Of a stretch of DNA of 64,000 nt, positions 1 through 7,660 are shown piece after piece. The DNA is from Marinobacter persicus (GTDB lineage Bacteria > Pseudomonadota > Gammaproteobacteria > Pseudomonadales > Oleiphilaceae). Position 1 is the stretch's first letter, and the number at the start of each line of letters is the position of its first letter. A model generated the notes under the pieces. That model was given only the letters and a program-made list of their open reading frames with translations, did no database searches and was not told where the DNA came from. The stretch lies in NCBI RefSeq assembly GCF_002934325.1, contig NZ_PTIV01000003.1, forward strand, positions 1 through 64,000, given 5' to 3'. The translations under genes were made by a program, and so were the position numbers.

Positions 1-95
1 GCTGTTAGTGTTGGTTTTTTGTGTAGGAGCTTGAAATCATAACACTTTCAGCCGCTTCTTCCTTCCTTACGCCGCCTCCTCATGAGAAATCCGGG
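1..95 (-). mobile_element. End fragment of an IS1380-type insertion sequence
   Basis: The segment resembles the transposase-upstream end of the complete IS1380-family element at 7661-9219. Shared blocks are CACTTTCAGCCGCTTCTT and the terminal TGAGAAATCCGGG, which ends at base 95. The part between is clearly diverged, so this is a sister element rather than the same copy. The rest of the element lies left of the window. The 4 bases after the end (CTAG, 96-99) are the expected target-duplication site, but the other copy is outside the window. The element has inserted into the 3' part of the lpxR-like gene. Confidence 0.75.
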
Positions 96-978
96 CTAGG
101 CCAGCCTGAAGCAGTAACGGACTTTGCTCAAACTGGTAAGGTTCAGCATTATCCTCCAGGTAGGAGTAAGCCACGTATTGCAGACCCAGCCCCAGGAAAA
201 TCGACCAGCCGTGCCCCGCCCCGTTTATCCTGGAAGGCATGCCGATAGCACTGGAGGTGCCAGCGTAGCCGGGAATGAAGTTAACAGGCAGATTCTCTCC
301 CACACGCCAGACACTGCCAATTCTGCCATGGCTCCGAAAGCTGGAGAGCATAGCGGAACTGACCCAGGCAAGTTGCTGCTCTAACTCCTCGTTCTGACCA
401 CTTTCCCAGAATTTTCTGGCATGGATGGCCTGCACACCACCTACTACATCGGTCCCGAGCTGGTGATCCCAGCCTTGTGGTTCGTCGCTACCGGTAAGCT
501 TGTGCACCCATTTTTGTGTGGCTTCGGCACCGCTTTCCGGCCCTACTACCCCCAAGTGGGCACCGTAGCCCGTGATGGTGCTTGCGTCCCAACCCCACAA
601 GGTGCTGCTAACTGACAGATAGCCTGCGTAAGGCAAGTCATTGGAGCTGGGCTGTTCGCGGCTGATATCGTCTGGTGTAATCATCAGCTGTCGAAGGCTA
701 AAAGACAGCGCCTGGTCTTTTCCTGGGCTTTTTATATTCGGCAAGGCAGAAAGTGCCTCTGCGGCGTGGCGCGCAGCAGTCGCCGAACGACTCCCCGCGT
801 CGCTGGCCGGGGCGCTGAGGTAGGAGAGTCGAATGCCGTTGGTATAGCCCTCATCCAGGCCCAGGAGTAGGTCGTTGTCCCATGAGATGTTGAAGGTGTC
901 GGCCTTGGCCGAGTGAGACAGAAAGGCGGCCAACGACAAAAACAAAACGCTCGGCACCCTCGATATACTGGAAAACAA
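67..978 (-). pseudogene. LpxR-family lipid A deacylase, 3' end replaced by an IS
   Basis: This is an outer-membrane beta-barrel protein of the LpxR (DUF2219) family, whose characterised member removes the 3'-acyloxyacyl chain from lipid A. Visible family features are the N-terminal WDNDLL and YTNGIRLSY motifs around the active-site Asn/Asp, the LPYAGYLS motif, and a G-GP...H...GWDHQL segment. A signal peptide ends near SHSAKA. The frame is open from 1104, but a signal peptide 40 residues inside the protein makes that start unlikely. A TTG at 978 or GTG at 957 fits better, though neither has a strong ribosome site. From base 95 down to 67 the frame runs through the IS end, so the native last strands of the barrel are missing and replaced by about 10 IS-encoded residues. 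The product is probably non-functional. Confidence 0.75.
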
Positions 979-1174
979 TATTGGCTGTACCCTGTTGGCT
1001 GATAAAATGGCAGGGCATTGTTGCAGCTTTGGAAATGACTGTCGTTTTCCGAGCCCCACACTGATTGTGAAATTTTGCAAAATATACTCAGTGAGTGCGC
1101 CCATTAATTAATCAGTCCCGTTAAATTAATAGCCGTTAATCCATCCCATAGGAATGATGTGGAGGCTGGCTATT

Positions 1175-2404
1175 ATGAACAGGAAGCTTTTGTCGACAGC
1201 GATTGTGGCAGGCGTTGTTACTTTGGCGGGTTGCTCATCTCAACCACCGTTGACGCCAGAGCAGAAAGCCATGCAGCAGCAAATGCAGCAGGCGTTTATT
1301 GCGCGGATGCAGGCAGGAACCCAAAAGATTCTTAACGGGCAGATGCAAAACCGGCAACCGCAGCAAGCGGCACCGTCCCAACCAGCCATAACGGAAGAAG
1401 AATTGGCACAAAAGATTGCCTCGGTACAGGGCGAAGGCCAGCCTGTGAATATTGAGCGCTCCCGGGATGGGCTTCGCATCGGCGGTGCCCCTTATCTGGA
1501 CCCTGAAGGCGAAATTACCAATTTCTCGGCCAACGCCCTAACCGGCGATATTGTCTACGCGGTGAAGGTTGGCCGGGACCAAATCAAAATGAAATACCTT
1601 TCGGCCGTGGGTGAGCTTCTGCCCGTGACCATTGGCACCGCTACCCGCTCTGCTGCGGGCCAGACATTCCGCTCCGTAACCGGCCAAACCATTTCTGGTA
1701 ACAGTGTGATTGGCACATCAAAAGGGGTGCTGGTGACGCGCGAGGGCTCCGCTTTCCATTATGTGCCAGGCAACGCTACCACCAGCGCGATTGTGCCAGA
1801 GGGCTACCGAGTTGCGCCGTTGCAGAAAGGTGATTTTGCCTCAACCGGGTATATGTTGATCGAAAAACTGCCGCCTGAAGAGGGCTCCGTGGCGGAGCTC
1901 GGCAGCATTGTGAATTCTCTGGGCTCCTCGGTTGGCCTGGCGGAAGCGGATGGTTATATGTTGCTGCACGCCAAAACCGGGAAAACCGTGAAGCTGGATA
2001 TCAGCATTGAGGACAAGGACGTTCAGCAGATGTATGGCTGCAAACCGAGGAATAGCTTTATCAACGAATGTGCAGGGATGAACGTTTACCAGAGCATGTA
2101 TGAGTTAGACGGCAGCCGAAACACCGGCCACTACTTCTGGCGCATCGATTGGATGGACACACCGAAAGGGCCCTTCGCTGTGGTTCAGGAGGCCGGCACC
2201 CGTAAAATCAATGTGATTGATCTTGAACAAGATCAGCGCGTGACCGTGCTTTCGCGGACACTGGGCATTAATTCACATAACGTGGAACAAGCGCCGGATG
2301 GCACCATCAGCATTGAAGCGCGCATGGGCTTTTCCAACAAGCGGGTAGACGATGCATTAGCGGCCTATGAAAAGGGCATGCAAAAACTGGCGCAAAAAGA
2401 CTAG
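1175..2404 (+). CDS. Putative lipoprotein of unknown function
   Basis: A 409-residue protein with a lipoprotein signal: a short basic start, a hydrophobic stretch and a lipobox LAGC at about residues 17-20. The start at 1175 is chosen because GGAGG at 1161-1165 sits 9 bases upstream; the in-frame start at 1154 has nothing comparable. After the lipidated Cys comes a Gln/Met-rich, probably flexible linker (about residues 25-75), then a globular domain of about 320 residues with two cysteines near QMYGCKP and INECAGM. I do not recognise the family. It is transcribed away from the truncated lpxR gene across a short AT-rich region (1105-1174), which could hold promoters for both. Confidence 0.7.
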   Translation: MNRKLLSTAIVAGVVTLAGCSSQPPLTPEQKAMQQQMQQAFIARMQAGTQKILNGQMQNRQPQQAAPSQPAITEEELAQKIASVQGEGQPVNIERSRDGLRIGGAPYLDPEGEITNFSANALTGDIVYAVKVGRDQIKMKYLSAVGELLPVTIGTATRSAAGQTFRSVTGQTISGNSVIGTSKGVLVTREGSAFHYVPGNATTSAIVPEGYRVAPLQKGDFASTGYMLIEKLPPEEGSVAELGSIVNSLGSSVGLAEADGYMLLHAKTGKTVKLDISIEDKDVQQMYGCKPRNSFINECAGMNVYQSMYELDGSRNTGHYFWRIDWMDTPKGPFAVVQEAGTRKINVIDLEQDQRVTVLSRTLGINSHNVEQAPDGTISIEARMGFSNKRVDDALAAYEKGMQKLAQKD

Positions 2405-2416
2405 CTTAGATCGCGA

Positions 2417-2447
2417 TCGGCGAGCAGGCGTGAAAGCCTGCCGCCGA
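2417..2447 (+). repeat. Stem-loop between lipoprotein gene and RAYT
   Basis: Left arm TCGGCGAGCAGGC (2417-2429) pairs with GCCTGCCGCCGA (2436-2447) with one bulged base and a GTGAAA loop. It lies 13 bases after the lipoprotein stop. There is no clean T-tract, so it is either a weak terminator or a REP-type palindrome next to the RAYT gene. Confidence 0.5.
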
Positions 2448-2523
2448 TTTGGTCCAAAGTTGAAATCGCAAAACAGGTGGGGCATATTCGAGCTTCTCTG
2501 AAAACAGTCACAAGGACGATGTG

Positions 2524-3168
2524 ATGTCCCGCCGAACAAGGATCTGTCCGGCCGGAATTCCCCAGCACGTTATACAGCGGGGCGATAACCGGCAAACCTG
2601 CTTTCAAGGCGTCTCTGACCGTGCAACCTACTACATGTACCTTGCCCGCCACAGTAAGGCGTTCGACCTAGATGTTCATGCCTGGGTACTTATGGATAAC
2701 CATGCCCACTTACTGGTAACCCCCAACACCGACAACGCGCTTTTTCCTTTCATGAAGGCGCTATCACAAAGTTATGCCCAGTATTACAACACCAAATACA
2801 ACCGCACCGGCAAGCTCTGGGAACCACGTTATCGGGCTTGCCTGGTCGATACCGCGCCTTATTTTCTGGAATGCCAACGGTACATTGAACTGAACCCAGT
2901 GATGGGCCGGGCGGTAAGCCACCCGGACAGTTTTCAATGGTCCAGCTACGGCAGTCATGCGCGGGGCATGAAAACCCGATTTCACCAACCTCATGAATGT
3001 TACCTGGCCCTGCATGCGGAAGAGTCGGTCCGCAGGCTCAGGTATCAGCAGTTTGTTTCTGCCAAGCCACCGACAGATATGGCAGAGAAGATTCGACATG
3101 CGTTGATGTCTGGCTGGGCGCTGGGGGATGCGGAATTTAGGGAGCGGATGAGGGAGTTGGGGAGCTAG
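2524..3168 (+). CDS. REP-associated tyrosine transposase (RAYT)
   Basis: A Y1-type single-strand DNA transposase (IS200/IS605-like fold) of 214 residues. RAYT proteins are thought to mobilise or maintain REP palindromes. The HUH metal-binding motif is visible in DNHAHLLV (about residues 60-67). The expected catalytic tyrosine region is SQSYAQYYNTKYNRTG, followed by the family-typical LWEPRYRACLV and YIELNPV. AGGA at 2513-2516 favours ATG 2524 over the in-frame GTG 2521. A REP palindrome begins at the base after the stop codon, and similar palindromes occur at 13202 and 21119, which fits a RAYT and its substrates. Confidence 0.88.
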   Translation: MSRRTRICPAGIPQHVIQRGDNRQTCFQGVSDRATYYMYLARHSKAFDLDVHAWVLMDNHAHLLVTPNTDNALFPFMKALSQSYAQYYNTKYNRTGKLWEPRYRACLVDTAPYFLECQRYIELNPVMGRAVSHPDSFQWSSYGSHARGMKTRFHQPHECYLALHAEESVRRLRYQQFVSAKPPTDMAEKIRHALMSGWALGDAEFRERMRELGS

Positions 3169-3212
3169 CCCCTCTCCCCAACCCCTCTCCCGCGAGGGGG
3201 GGGGAGAGGGGC
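3169..3212. repeat. REP-like palindrome, copy 1
   Basis: Nested inverted repeats: CCCCTCTCCC (3169-3178) with GGGAGAGGGG (3202-3211), and inside them CCCCTC (3182-3187) with GAGGGG (3194-3199). It starts directly after the RAYT stop and lies between convergent genes, so it may also act as a bidirectional transcription stop. Related copies are at 13202-13240 and 21119-21168. Confidence 0.75.
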
Positions 3213-3215
3213 TTA

Positions 3216-4583
3216 TTAAATTTCCACCTCTTCAAACAACTCCGGCACTTCCACATTCCAGCCGAACTTCTCCTCGATACGTTTGCGCATGGTGTCGCTC
3301 GCCACGAGTTCGCCGTGGGTTACGTATACTTTTTCGGGCTTTAACCGGCCCTGCTCGAGCCATTCCAGGATTTCGTTGTAGTCGCCATGGGCACTCATGG
3401 AGTCCAGGTTGTGAATCTCGGCCTTAACCGGCCAGTACTCGCCGTGAATTTTCACTTTGTCGGCGCCATTCACCAAGGCATCCCCCCGGGTGCCGGGTGC
3501 CTGGAAGCCGGCGAAAACCACGCTGTTGCGCTGATTGGGCAGGAGGGTTTTCAGGTGGTGCAGTACCCGCCCACCGGAGGCCATGCCGCTGGCCGAGATA
3601 ATGATGCACGGGTAACGCACCATGCCCAGCTCGATGGACTCATCCACGGTGCGGACGAACTTGGTTTTGTGGTCGATCAGCTCACACTGGCTGTTGTTGA
3701 GTTTGTGTTCTTTGTGGTGCTTGCAGAAAATCTCCGTGGCGCGGATCGCCATGGGGCTGTTCAGATAAACCGGCAGTTTAGGGATGCGCCCCTCTCCCAT
3801 CAGTTTGTGAACCACGTAAAGCAGCATTTGTGCCCGGCCAACGGCAAAGGCGGGCATCAGTATCAGGCCACCCCGGTTGGCGGTTCGGGTGATGATGTCT
3901 TCCAGTTCCCGTTCGGGGTCTGATTCACCGTGGGTCCGATCACCGTAGGTTGATTCGCACACCAGGACGTCTGCATGGTCAATCGGCTCTGGCGCTCGCA
4001 TGATCAAGTCGTCCTGGCGCCCCACATCGCCACTGAATACCACGGTGCGGGAAGAGCCTTTGTGCGTTACGTGGACGCAGGAGGAGCCCAGGATGTGGCC
4101 CGCCGGCGTGAAACGAACCTCGAAGCCGCGCACCGGCTCAAAAGCTTCGTGGTAGTGCAGCGACTCAAAGTGTTTGAGGGCCTCCCGGGCGTCTTTCTCC
4201 GTGAACAAAGGCTCGGGATGTTCGTGCTTGGAGAACTTCTTGCGGGCGGCGTATTTGGCGTCTTCTTCCTGCAAATAGCCGGCATCTGGCAGCAGAACCT
4301 TGCACAGTTCATGAGTCGCCTTGGTGCAGTAGATTTTGCCCTTAAAGCCATTTTTTACCAGGGCCGGCAGGTAACCGGAGTGGTCTATGTGGGCATGGGT
4401 TAGCACCACGGCTTCAACAGTGGCGGGATCAACCGGAAACTTCGCCCAGTTGCGACGGCGCAGGGTTTTCACGCCCTGGTACATGCCGCAGTCCACCAGC
4501 AGCCGATGTTTTTCGTCAGAAAGCAGGTAACGGGAACCGGTAACGGTGCCGGTACCACCGAGAAAACGCAGTTTCATGGGCAA
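3216..4583 (-). CDS. Beta-CASP metallo-beta-lactamase (putative RNA-processing exonuclease)
   Basis: A 455-residue protein of the CPSF73/YSH1-like beta-CASP group of metallo-beta-lactamases, which hydrolyse RNA phosphodiester bonds. The N-terminal MBL half carries HAHIDHSG (HxHxDH, about residues 63-68), then GHILGSS and SGDVGRQ, which supply the remaining zinc ligands. The beta-CASP insert contains STYGDRTH and GRAQMLLYV. The C-terminal RMMBL part shows ASGMASGGRVLHHL, MSAHGD and VTHGE. Length and motif order match complete family members. It is convergent with the RAYT gene and stands alone. The natural substrate cannot be told from the sequence. Confidence 0.88.
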   Translation of the reverse strand: MPMKLRFLGGTGTVTGSRYLLSDEKHRLLVDCGMYQGVKTLRRRNWAKFPVDPATVEAVVLTHAHIDHSGYLPALVKNGFKGKIYCTKATHELCKVLLPDAGYLQEEDAKYAARKKFSKHEHPEPLFTEKDAREALKHFESLHYHEAFEPVRGFEVRFTPAGHILGSSCVHVTHKGSSRTVVFSGDVGRQDDLIMRAPEPIDHADVLVCESTYGDRTHGESDPERELEDIITRTANRGGLILMPAFAVGRAQMLLYVVHKLMGEGRIPKLPVYLNSPMAIRATEIFCKHHKEHKLNNSQCELIDHKTKFVRTVDESIELGMVRYPCIIISASGMASGGRVLHHLKTLLPNQRNSVVFAGFQAPGTRGDALVNGADKVKIHGEYWPVKAEIHNLDSMSAHGDYNEILEWLEQGRLKPEKVYVTHGELVASDTMRKRIEEKFGWNVEVPELFEEVEI

Positions 4584-4727
4584 TCCTTATCCGTTCTGTG
4601 ACACCTGCAGCATAACCCATAAATACGACCATGGTCAGACACCGAACCCATACGTTTTTTGATCTTTCGCAAGATTCACTTAGACTGAGCGGTTTAGTCT
4701 TTGGTTTTTCACAGTGGCAGAGAACTT

Positions 4728-5369
4728 ATGCGTCGAACTTTCTGGACGAAGAATCTGATACTTGCGGTGGCTCTGGCGATTTCGCCGGCGGCTTTTGGTC
4801 AATCCGTTTACAATGCAATTCAACAGGTTGAAGCCATTATGGCTGACGAGGAATTGCGTGAAGATGCCTACGAAGCGGGCCATGACCGAATCCGCTTTTG
4901 CGCCTATTGCCATGGCGAAGATGGCAACAGCGTGCGGGAGTACATTCCCAACCTGGCCGAGCAGAACCCGATGTATTTGTTCAACCAGTTTGAGAAGTTT
5001 GGCGATGGCCGGCGTGAGCACTATGTGATGACCAAACTGGCCAAGACCCTGACGCTGCAGGAGCGCATTAACGTAGCGGTTTACTACAGCCAGCAGGAAG
5101 CCGACTCAAGAGAAGCGGAAAACCCGGCCCTGGCCAAGGCGGGTGAACAGATCTTCAAACGCCGGTGCATGGCCTGCCACGGTGAAAACGCCGAAGGCTT
5201 CCAGAATATGCCACGGCTCGCTGGCCAGCCTGCCACTTATGTCCAGGATCGCCTGAACCGCTTCAAGGATATGGAGCCAGGCCAGGATGACTCTCCTATG
5301 CTCGGTATTGTTGAAGCCCTGTCACGGGACGATATCAAGAAGCTTGCCGCTTACGTGCAAACGCTCTGA
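4728..5369 (+). CDS. Diheme c-type cytochrome (cytochrome c4-like)
   Basis: An exported electron carrier of 213 residues. A signal peptide (basic MRRTFWTKN, hydrophobic core, AFGQ cleavage region) precedes two cytochrome c domains with heme-attachment motifs CAYCH (about residues 58-62) and CMACH (about 147-151). Candidate axial Met ligands are in NMPRLAGQ and SPMLG. Two such domains in about 190 mature residues is the cytochrome c4 plan; these soluble or membrane-associated periplasmic proteins donate electrons to terminal oxidases. ATG 4728 is chosen because the signal peptide begins there; the upstream in-frame extension from 4701 lacks signal character. Confidence 0.88.
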   Translation: MRRTFWTKNLILAVALAISPAAFGQSVYNAIQQVEAIMADEELREDAYEAGHDRIRFCAYCHGEDGNSVREYIPNLAEQNPMYLFNQFEKFGDGRREHYVMTKLAKTLTLQERINVAVYYSQQEADSREAENPALAKAGEQIFKRRCMACHGENAEGFQNMPRLAGQPATYVQDRLNRFKDMEPGQDDSPMLGIVEALSRDDIKKLAAYVQTL

Positions 5370-5396
5370 ACAACTGACTAACAGTATCGAAGATCC

Positions 5397-5418
5397 GGGG
5401 CGGAGGCTTGTCCGCCCC
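5397..5418. terminator. Stem-loop between convergent cytochrome and dehydrogenase genes
   Basis: GGGGCGGA (5397-5404) and TCCGCCCC (5411-5418) form a perfect 8-bp stem with a 6-base loop. There is no long T-run, but its place between two convergent stops (5369 and 5435) suggests a shared terminator. Confidence 0.5.
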
Positions 5419-5434
5419 TGGCAAGCACACTCTT

Positions 5435-6673
5435 TCAGCACCACCCTCGACTTAGAATGGCCTCCTCAATACGCTTCAGGGCATTAATCCAGGCCCCCAA
5501 GCGAACTGATTTAAGCCCATATCGTTCAGCACATTCAGAAGCTTCCTGGTAGCCTCGTACCAACCGCTTGCGGCGCTCTTCTTTAATCGTGTCCGTATTC
5601 CAGTACTGGTCAGAGAAGCCTTGCGTCCGCTCCATCTGGCACAGATGCACGCTGCCGGCATTTGCGAGCACATCCGGCACTACGGTGACACCGCGCTCCA
5701 ACAGCAACTCATCGGCTTCCATGGTGGTGGGAGAGTTGGCCGCTTCCACCAGGATTCTGGCTTTCACGGTTTCCGCCACATCCTTGGTGATCACTCCCTG
5801 AACAGCTGCAGGCACGAGTACATCGCAGTCGCAGGCAAACAGCTCTTCGTTGGTAATCGACTTGGCGTTCTTGAACCCCTCCAGGGAGCCCTTTTCTTCA
5901 CGATGTTTGAGCAGTTCCTCAACATCCAGGCCGTCTTCGGCGTAAACGCCGCTGTCCACCTCACGAACAGCGACCACTTTACAGCCTGCCTGCTGGAAAC
6001 ACTGCGCGGCGATCGAACCAACCTGCCCGAAGCCCTGGATCGCAACGCGTGCGCCTTCGACCTTGAAACCGATGTCCCGGGCCGCTGCCTCAAACACCTC
6101 AAATACGCCAGCCCCGGTGGCTTCATACCCACCGGGCGTACCACCCAGGATTGTGGGCTTGTCATTCACGGCAGCCGGCGCGTGGTAACCGGTGATCTGC
6201 TCGTATTCATCCAGCATCCAGGCCATGCACTGCATGTCTGTACCAATATCGGCCCCCGGCACATCAGTATTTGGGCCAGAGGGTCGCAAGTGCCGCATAT
6301 AGGCCCGGCACAACCGCTCCAGCTCGTGTTTGCTCAGCTTTCGGGGGTCCGCAGCGATACCGCCCTTACCGCCACCTGCGGGGATGCGACCGGCGGCGTG
6401 CTTGATGGACATCACCAACGCCAGCGCCTTGCACTCTTCCACATCAAGATCCGGAGAAATACGTGTGCCGTCGCGCGTGGCACCAAGGGCATCGGTATGA
6501 CAGGCGCGGTGAGCCTGGAAGATGCGGGTGCTGCCATCGTCCATTTTTATAGGGAAACGGAAACTGGTGACGCGGCCAGGGCCAGAGAGTAGTTCCAAGA
6601 CGTCTGGATTTATCTCGCCGATCTTGGCGGCCTGGCGCATGAGTTCGGTGCTTTGCTTCAGGAAGTCGTACAC
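5435..6673 (-). CDS. Glu/Leu/Phe/Val-type amino acid dehydrogenase
   Basis: A 412-residue NAD(P)-dependent amino-acid dehydrogenase of the glutamate dehydrogenase superfamily, which oxidatively deaminates an amino acid to its 2-oxo acid and ammonia. GGGKGGI (about residues 95-101) carries the conserved Lys, PGADIGTD the catalytic Asp, and GGTPGGYEATGAGV leads into the Rossmann domain with GFGQVGS. Length fits the hexameric 410-450 residue class. The substrate (Glu versus Leu/Phe/Val) is not certain. The start is GTG 6671-6673, with AGGAGA about 10 bases upstream. The first bases of the gene and its leader (6668-6741) are repeated at 7577-7651. Confidence 0.9.
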   Translation of the reverse strand: MYDFLKQSTELMRQAAKIGEINPDVLELLSGPGRVTSFRFPIKMDDGSTRIFQAHRACHTDALGATRDGTRISPDLDVEECKALALVMSIKHAAGRIPAGGGKGGIAADPRKLSKHELERLCRAYMRHLRPSGPNTDVPGADIGTDMQCMAWMLDEYEQITGYHAPAAVNDKPTILGGTPGGYEATGAGVFEVFEAAARDIGFKVEGARVAIQGFGQVGSIAAQCFQQAGCKVVAVREVDSGVYAEDGLDVEELLKHREEKGSLEGFKNAKSITNEELFACDCDVLVPAAVQGVITKDVAETVKARILVEAANSPTTMEADELLLERGVTVVPDVLANAGSVHLCQMERTQGFSDQYWNTDTIKEERRKRLVRGYQEASECAERYGLKSVRLGAWINALKRIEEAILSRGWC

Positions 6674-6741
6674 GGTTATGTATCTCCTGTCGCTTGGTGA
6701 AGGGATGCTTTCAGGATGGTAGATGTTTGGATTGGGTTCAA
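6668..6741 (-). repeat. Leader repeat, copy A (contains dehydrogenase start)
   Basis: A 74-bp segment holding the GTG start, ribosome site and upstream leader of the dehydrogenase gene. A copy with about 90% identity by eye is at 7577-7651 in the same orientation. Similarity stops 6 bases into the coding sequence, so the distal copy has no gene attached. Confidence 0.85.
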
Positions 6742-6753
6742 CTCGCGTAGAAG

Positions 6754-6861
6754 TTACTTAGCGGCCGGATTCATAAAGTCGAGCATGGGCTCATTGATGT
6801 CGGGTTCTTCCTGATCCGACGGCAACTCGAACACCCGTCCTGATTTAGACTTGGTCCGCAT
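6754..6861 (-). pseudogene. BrnA-type antitoxin remnant (35 codons)
   Basis: A short frame beginning MRTKSKSGRVFELPSDQEE and ending in NPAAK. The basic start, the (F/Y)-(D/E)-L-P motif and the acidic stretch resemble the N-terminus of BrnA-type antitoxins. The ribbon-helix-helix part that should follow is missing. It lies 64 bases beyond the intact antitoxin gene and on the same strand. It is probably a decayed second antitoxin, but could be a small expressed peptide. Confidence 0.4.
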
Positions 6862-6925
6862 AAAGTCTCACTCAGGTTAGCGCCTTCCCATGATCAATCA
6901 TTTGGCTCACACGCAGCGGCGCGCT

Positions 6926-7228
6926 TTAGTGCGTCCGCTGGCCTGATTTATTGGCAGAGATGTCCTTTAGGCCACCGGAGACATACTTGTGTAGGACACT
7001 GGAAACCAGGGACTGGTAAGGAAGTCCTTCTTCCAGTGCCCGACGTTGAAGTGCTTCCAGATCGCGACTGGAGATACGTATATTGATGCGCTTGTCTTTC
7101 TTGAACGTTTGTTCCGCTGCCTTCGCCAGGTACTCCCGACGATCGGCATCAAGATCTGACTCAAAATCTCCAGATTCGTATGCCTCCAGCAGCTCTTGCT
7201 CTTCGAGATCTAATTTGGTCTTGGCCAT
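6926..7228 (-). CDS. BrnA/CopG-like antitoxin
   Basis: A 100-residue protein with an acidic N-terminal half (about residues 1-35) and a ribbon-helix-helix-like region from KDKRINIRISSRDLEALQRRA onward. This is typical of antitoxins that bind DNA as dimers and neutralise a partner through the flexible end. It follows the toxin gene with one base between stop and ATG, and its ribosome site (AGGGGG) lies inside the end of the toxin gene, so translation is coupled. The toxin-first order is that of brnTA modules. It probably also represses the operon, for which the inverted repeat at 7561-7577 is a candidate site. Confidence 0.8.
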   Translation of the reverse strand: MAKTKLDLEEQELLEAYESGDFESDLDADRREYLAKAAEQTFKKDKRINIRISSRDLEALQRRALEEGLPYQSLVSSVLHKYVSGGLKDISANKSGQRTH

Positions 7229-7229
7229 G

Positions 7230-7502
7230 CTACCCCCTTAGAAATTTCTTGGTGGCCTTCCGACTGGGAATGACGGTCTTGAGAAAGATTTCTCTATCAT
7301 TCTCGACGTACGGTACCAGCCAGGCGTAATCGTCAATCCGAACCACAAACAAACGTTGATTAGGATACTTGTCCCTGTTGGGGTGAGGTCCATCATCAAG
7401 TAAACCACCAGACTGAAGAGCAAACAGGACATCTTCGAAGGAAACTTCGCGCTCACTCATCAACTGCTGGTTCTTTTCAGCATTCCAGTTAATTTGCTTC
7501 AT
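7230..7502 (-). CDS. BrnT-like toxin
   Basis: A 90-residue protein with the layout of BrnT toxins, small RNases of the RelE-like fold. It opens with INWNAEKNQQLMSEREVSFEDV (the W-x-x-K-N ... V-S-F-E-D pattern). It continues with strands around NQRLFVVRIDDYAWLVPYV and ends with the basic TVIPSRKATKKFLRG, which corresponds to the SAR-A-t tail of the family. The match is by motif and context, so a relative of BrnT is possible. It is the first gene of a two-gene operon. The pair lies between the two dehydrogenase-leader repeats and next to an IS, consistent with horizontal gain. Confidence 0.78.
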   Translation of the reverse strand: MKQINWNAEKNQQLMSEREVSFEDVLFALQSGGLLDDGPHPNRDKYPNQRLFVVRIDDYAWLVPYVENDREIFLKTVIPSRKATKKFLRG

Positions 7503-7560
7503 GGGAGGAGTCTAGCAGACTGTGTGCCTATTGGCATCTTTCTCACGTTTTGTTTAGCTG

Positions 7561-7577
7561 CGCACATATAGTGTGCG
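7561..7577. promoter_or_regulatory. Candidate autoregulatory operator of the toxin-antitoxin operon
   Basis: CGCACA (7561-7566) and TGTGCG (7572-7577) form a perfect inverted repeat around TATAG, 59 bases upstream of the toxin start. Antitoxins with ribbon-helix-helix folds bind such repeats, and the central TATA could be part of the -10 box. It overlaps the edge of leader repeat B. Confidence 0.45.
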
Positions 7578-7651
7578 TACACGGTTACGTATCTCCTGTC
7601 GCTTGGTGGGAGGGTTGCTTTTAGGATGGTAGATGTTTGAATAGGGTTCAA
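7577..7651 (-). repeat. Leader repeat, copy B (orphan)
   Basis: A second copy of the dehydrogenase leader, with ribosome site AGGAGA and GTG TAC start codons, but followed by unrelated sequence instead of the gene. It ends 6 bases before the IS1380-family target duplication at 7657-7660. Confidence 0.85.
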
Positions 7652-7660
7652 GCTGGCTAA

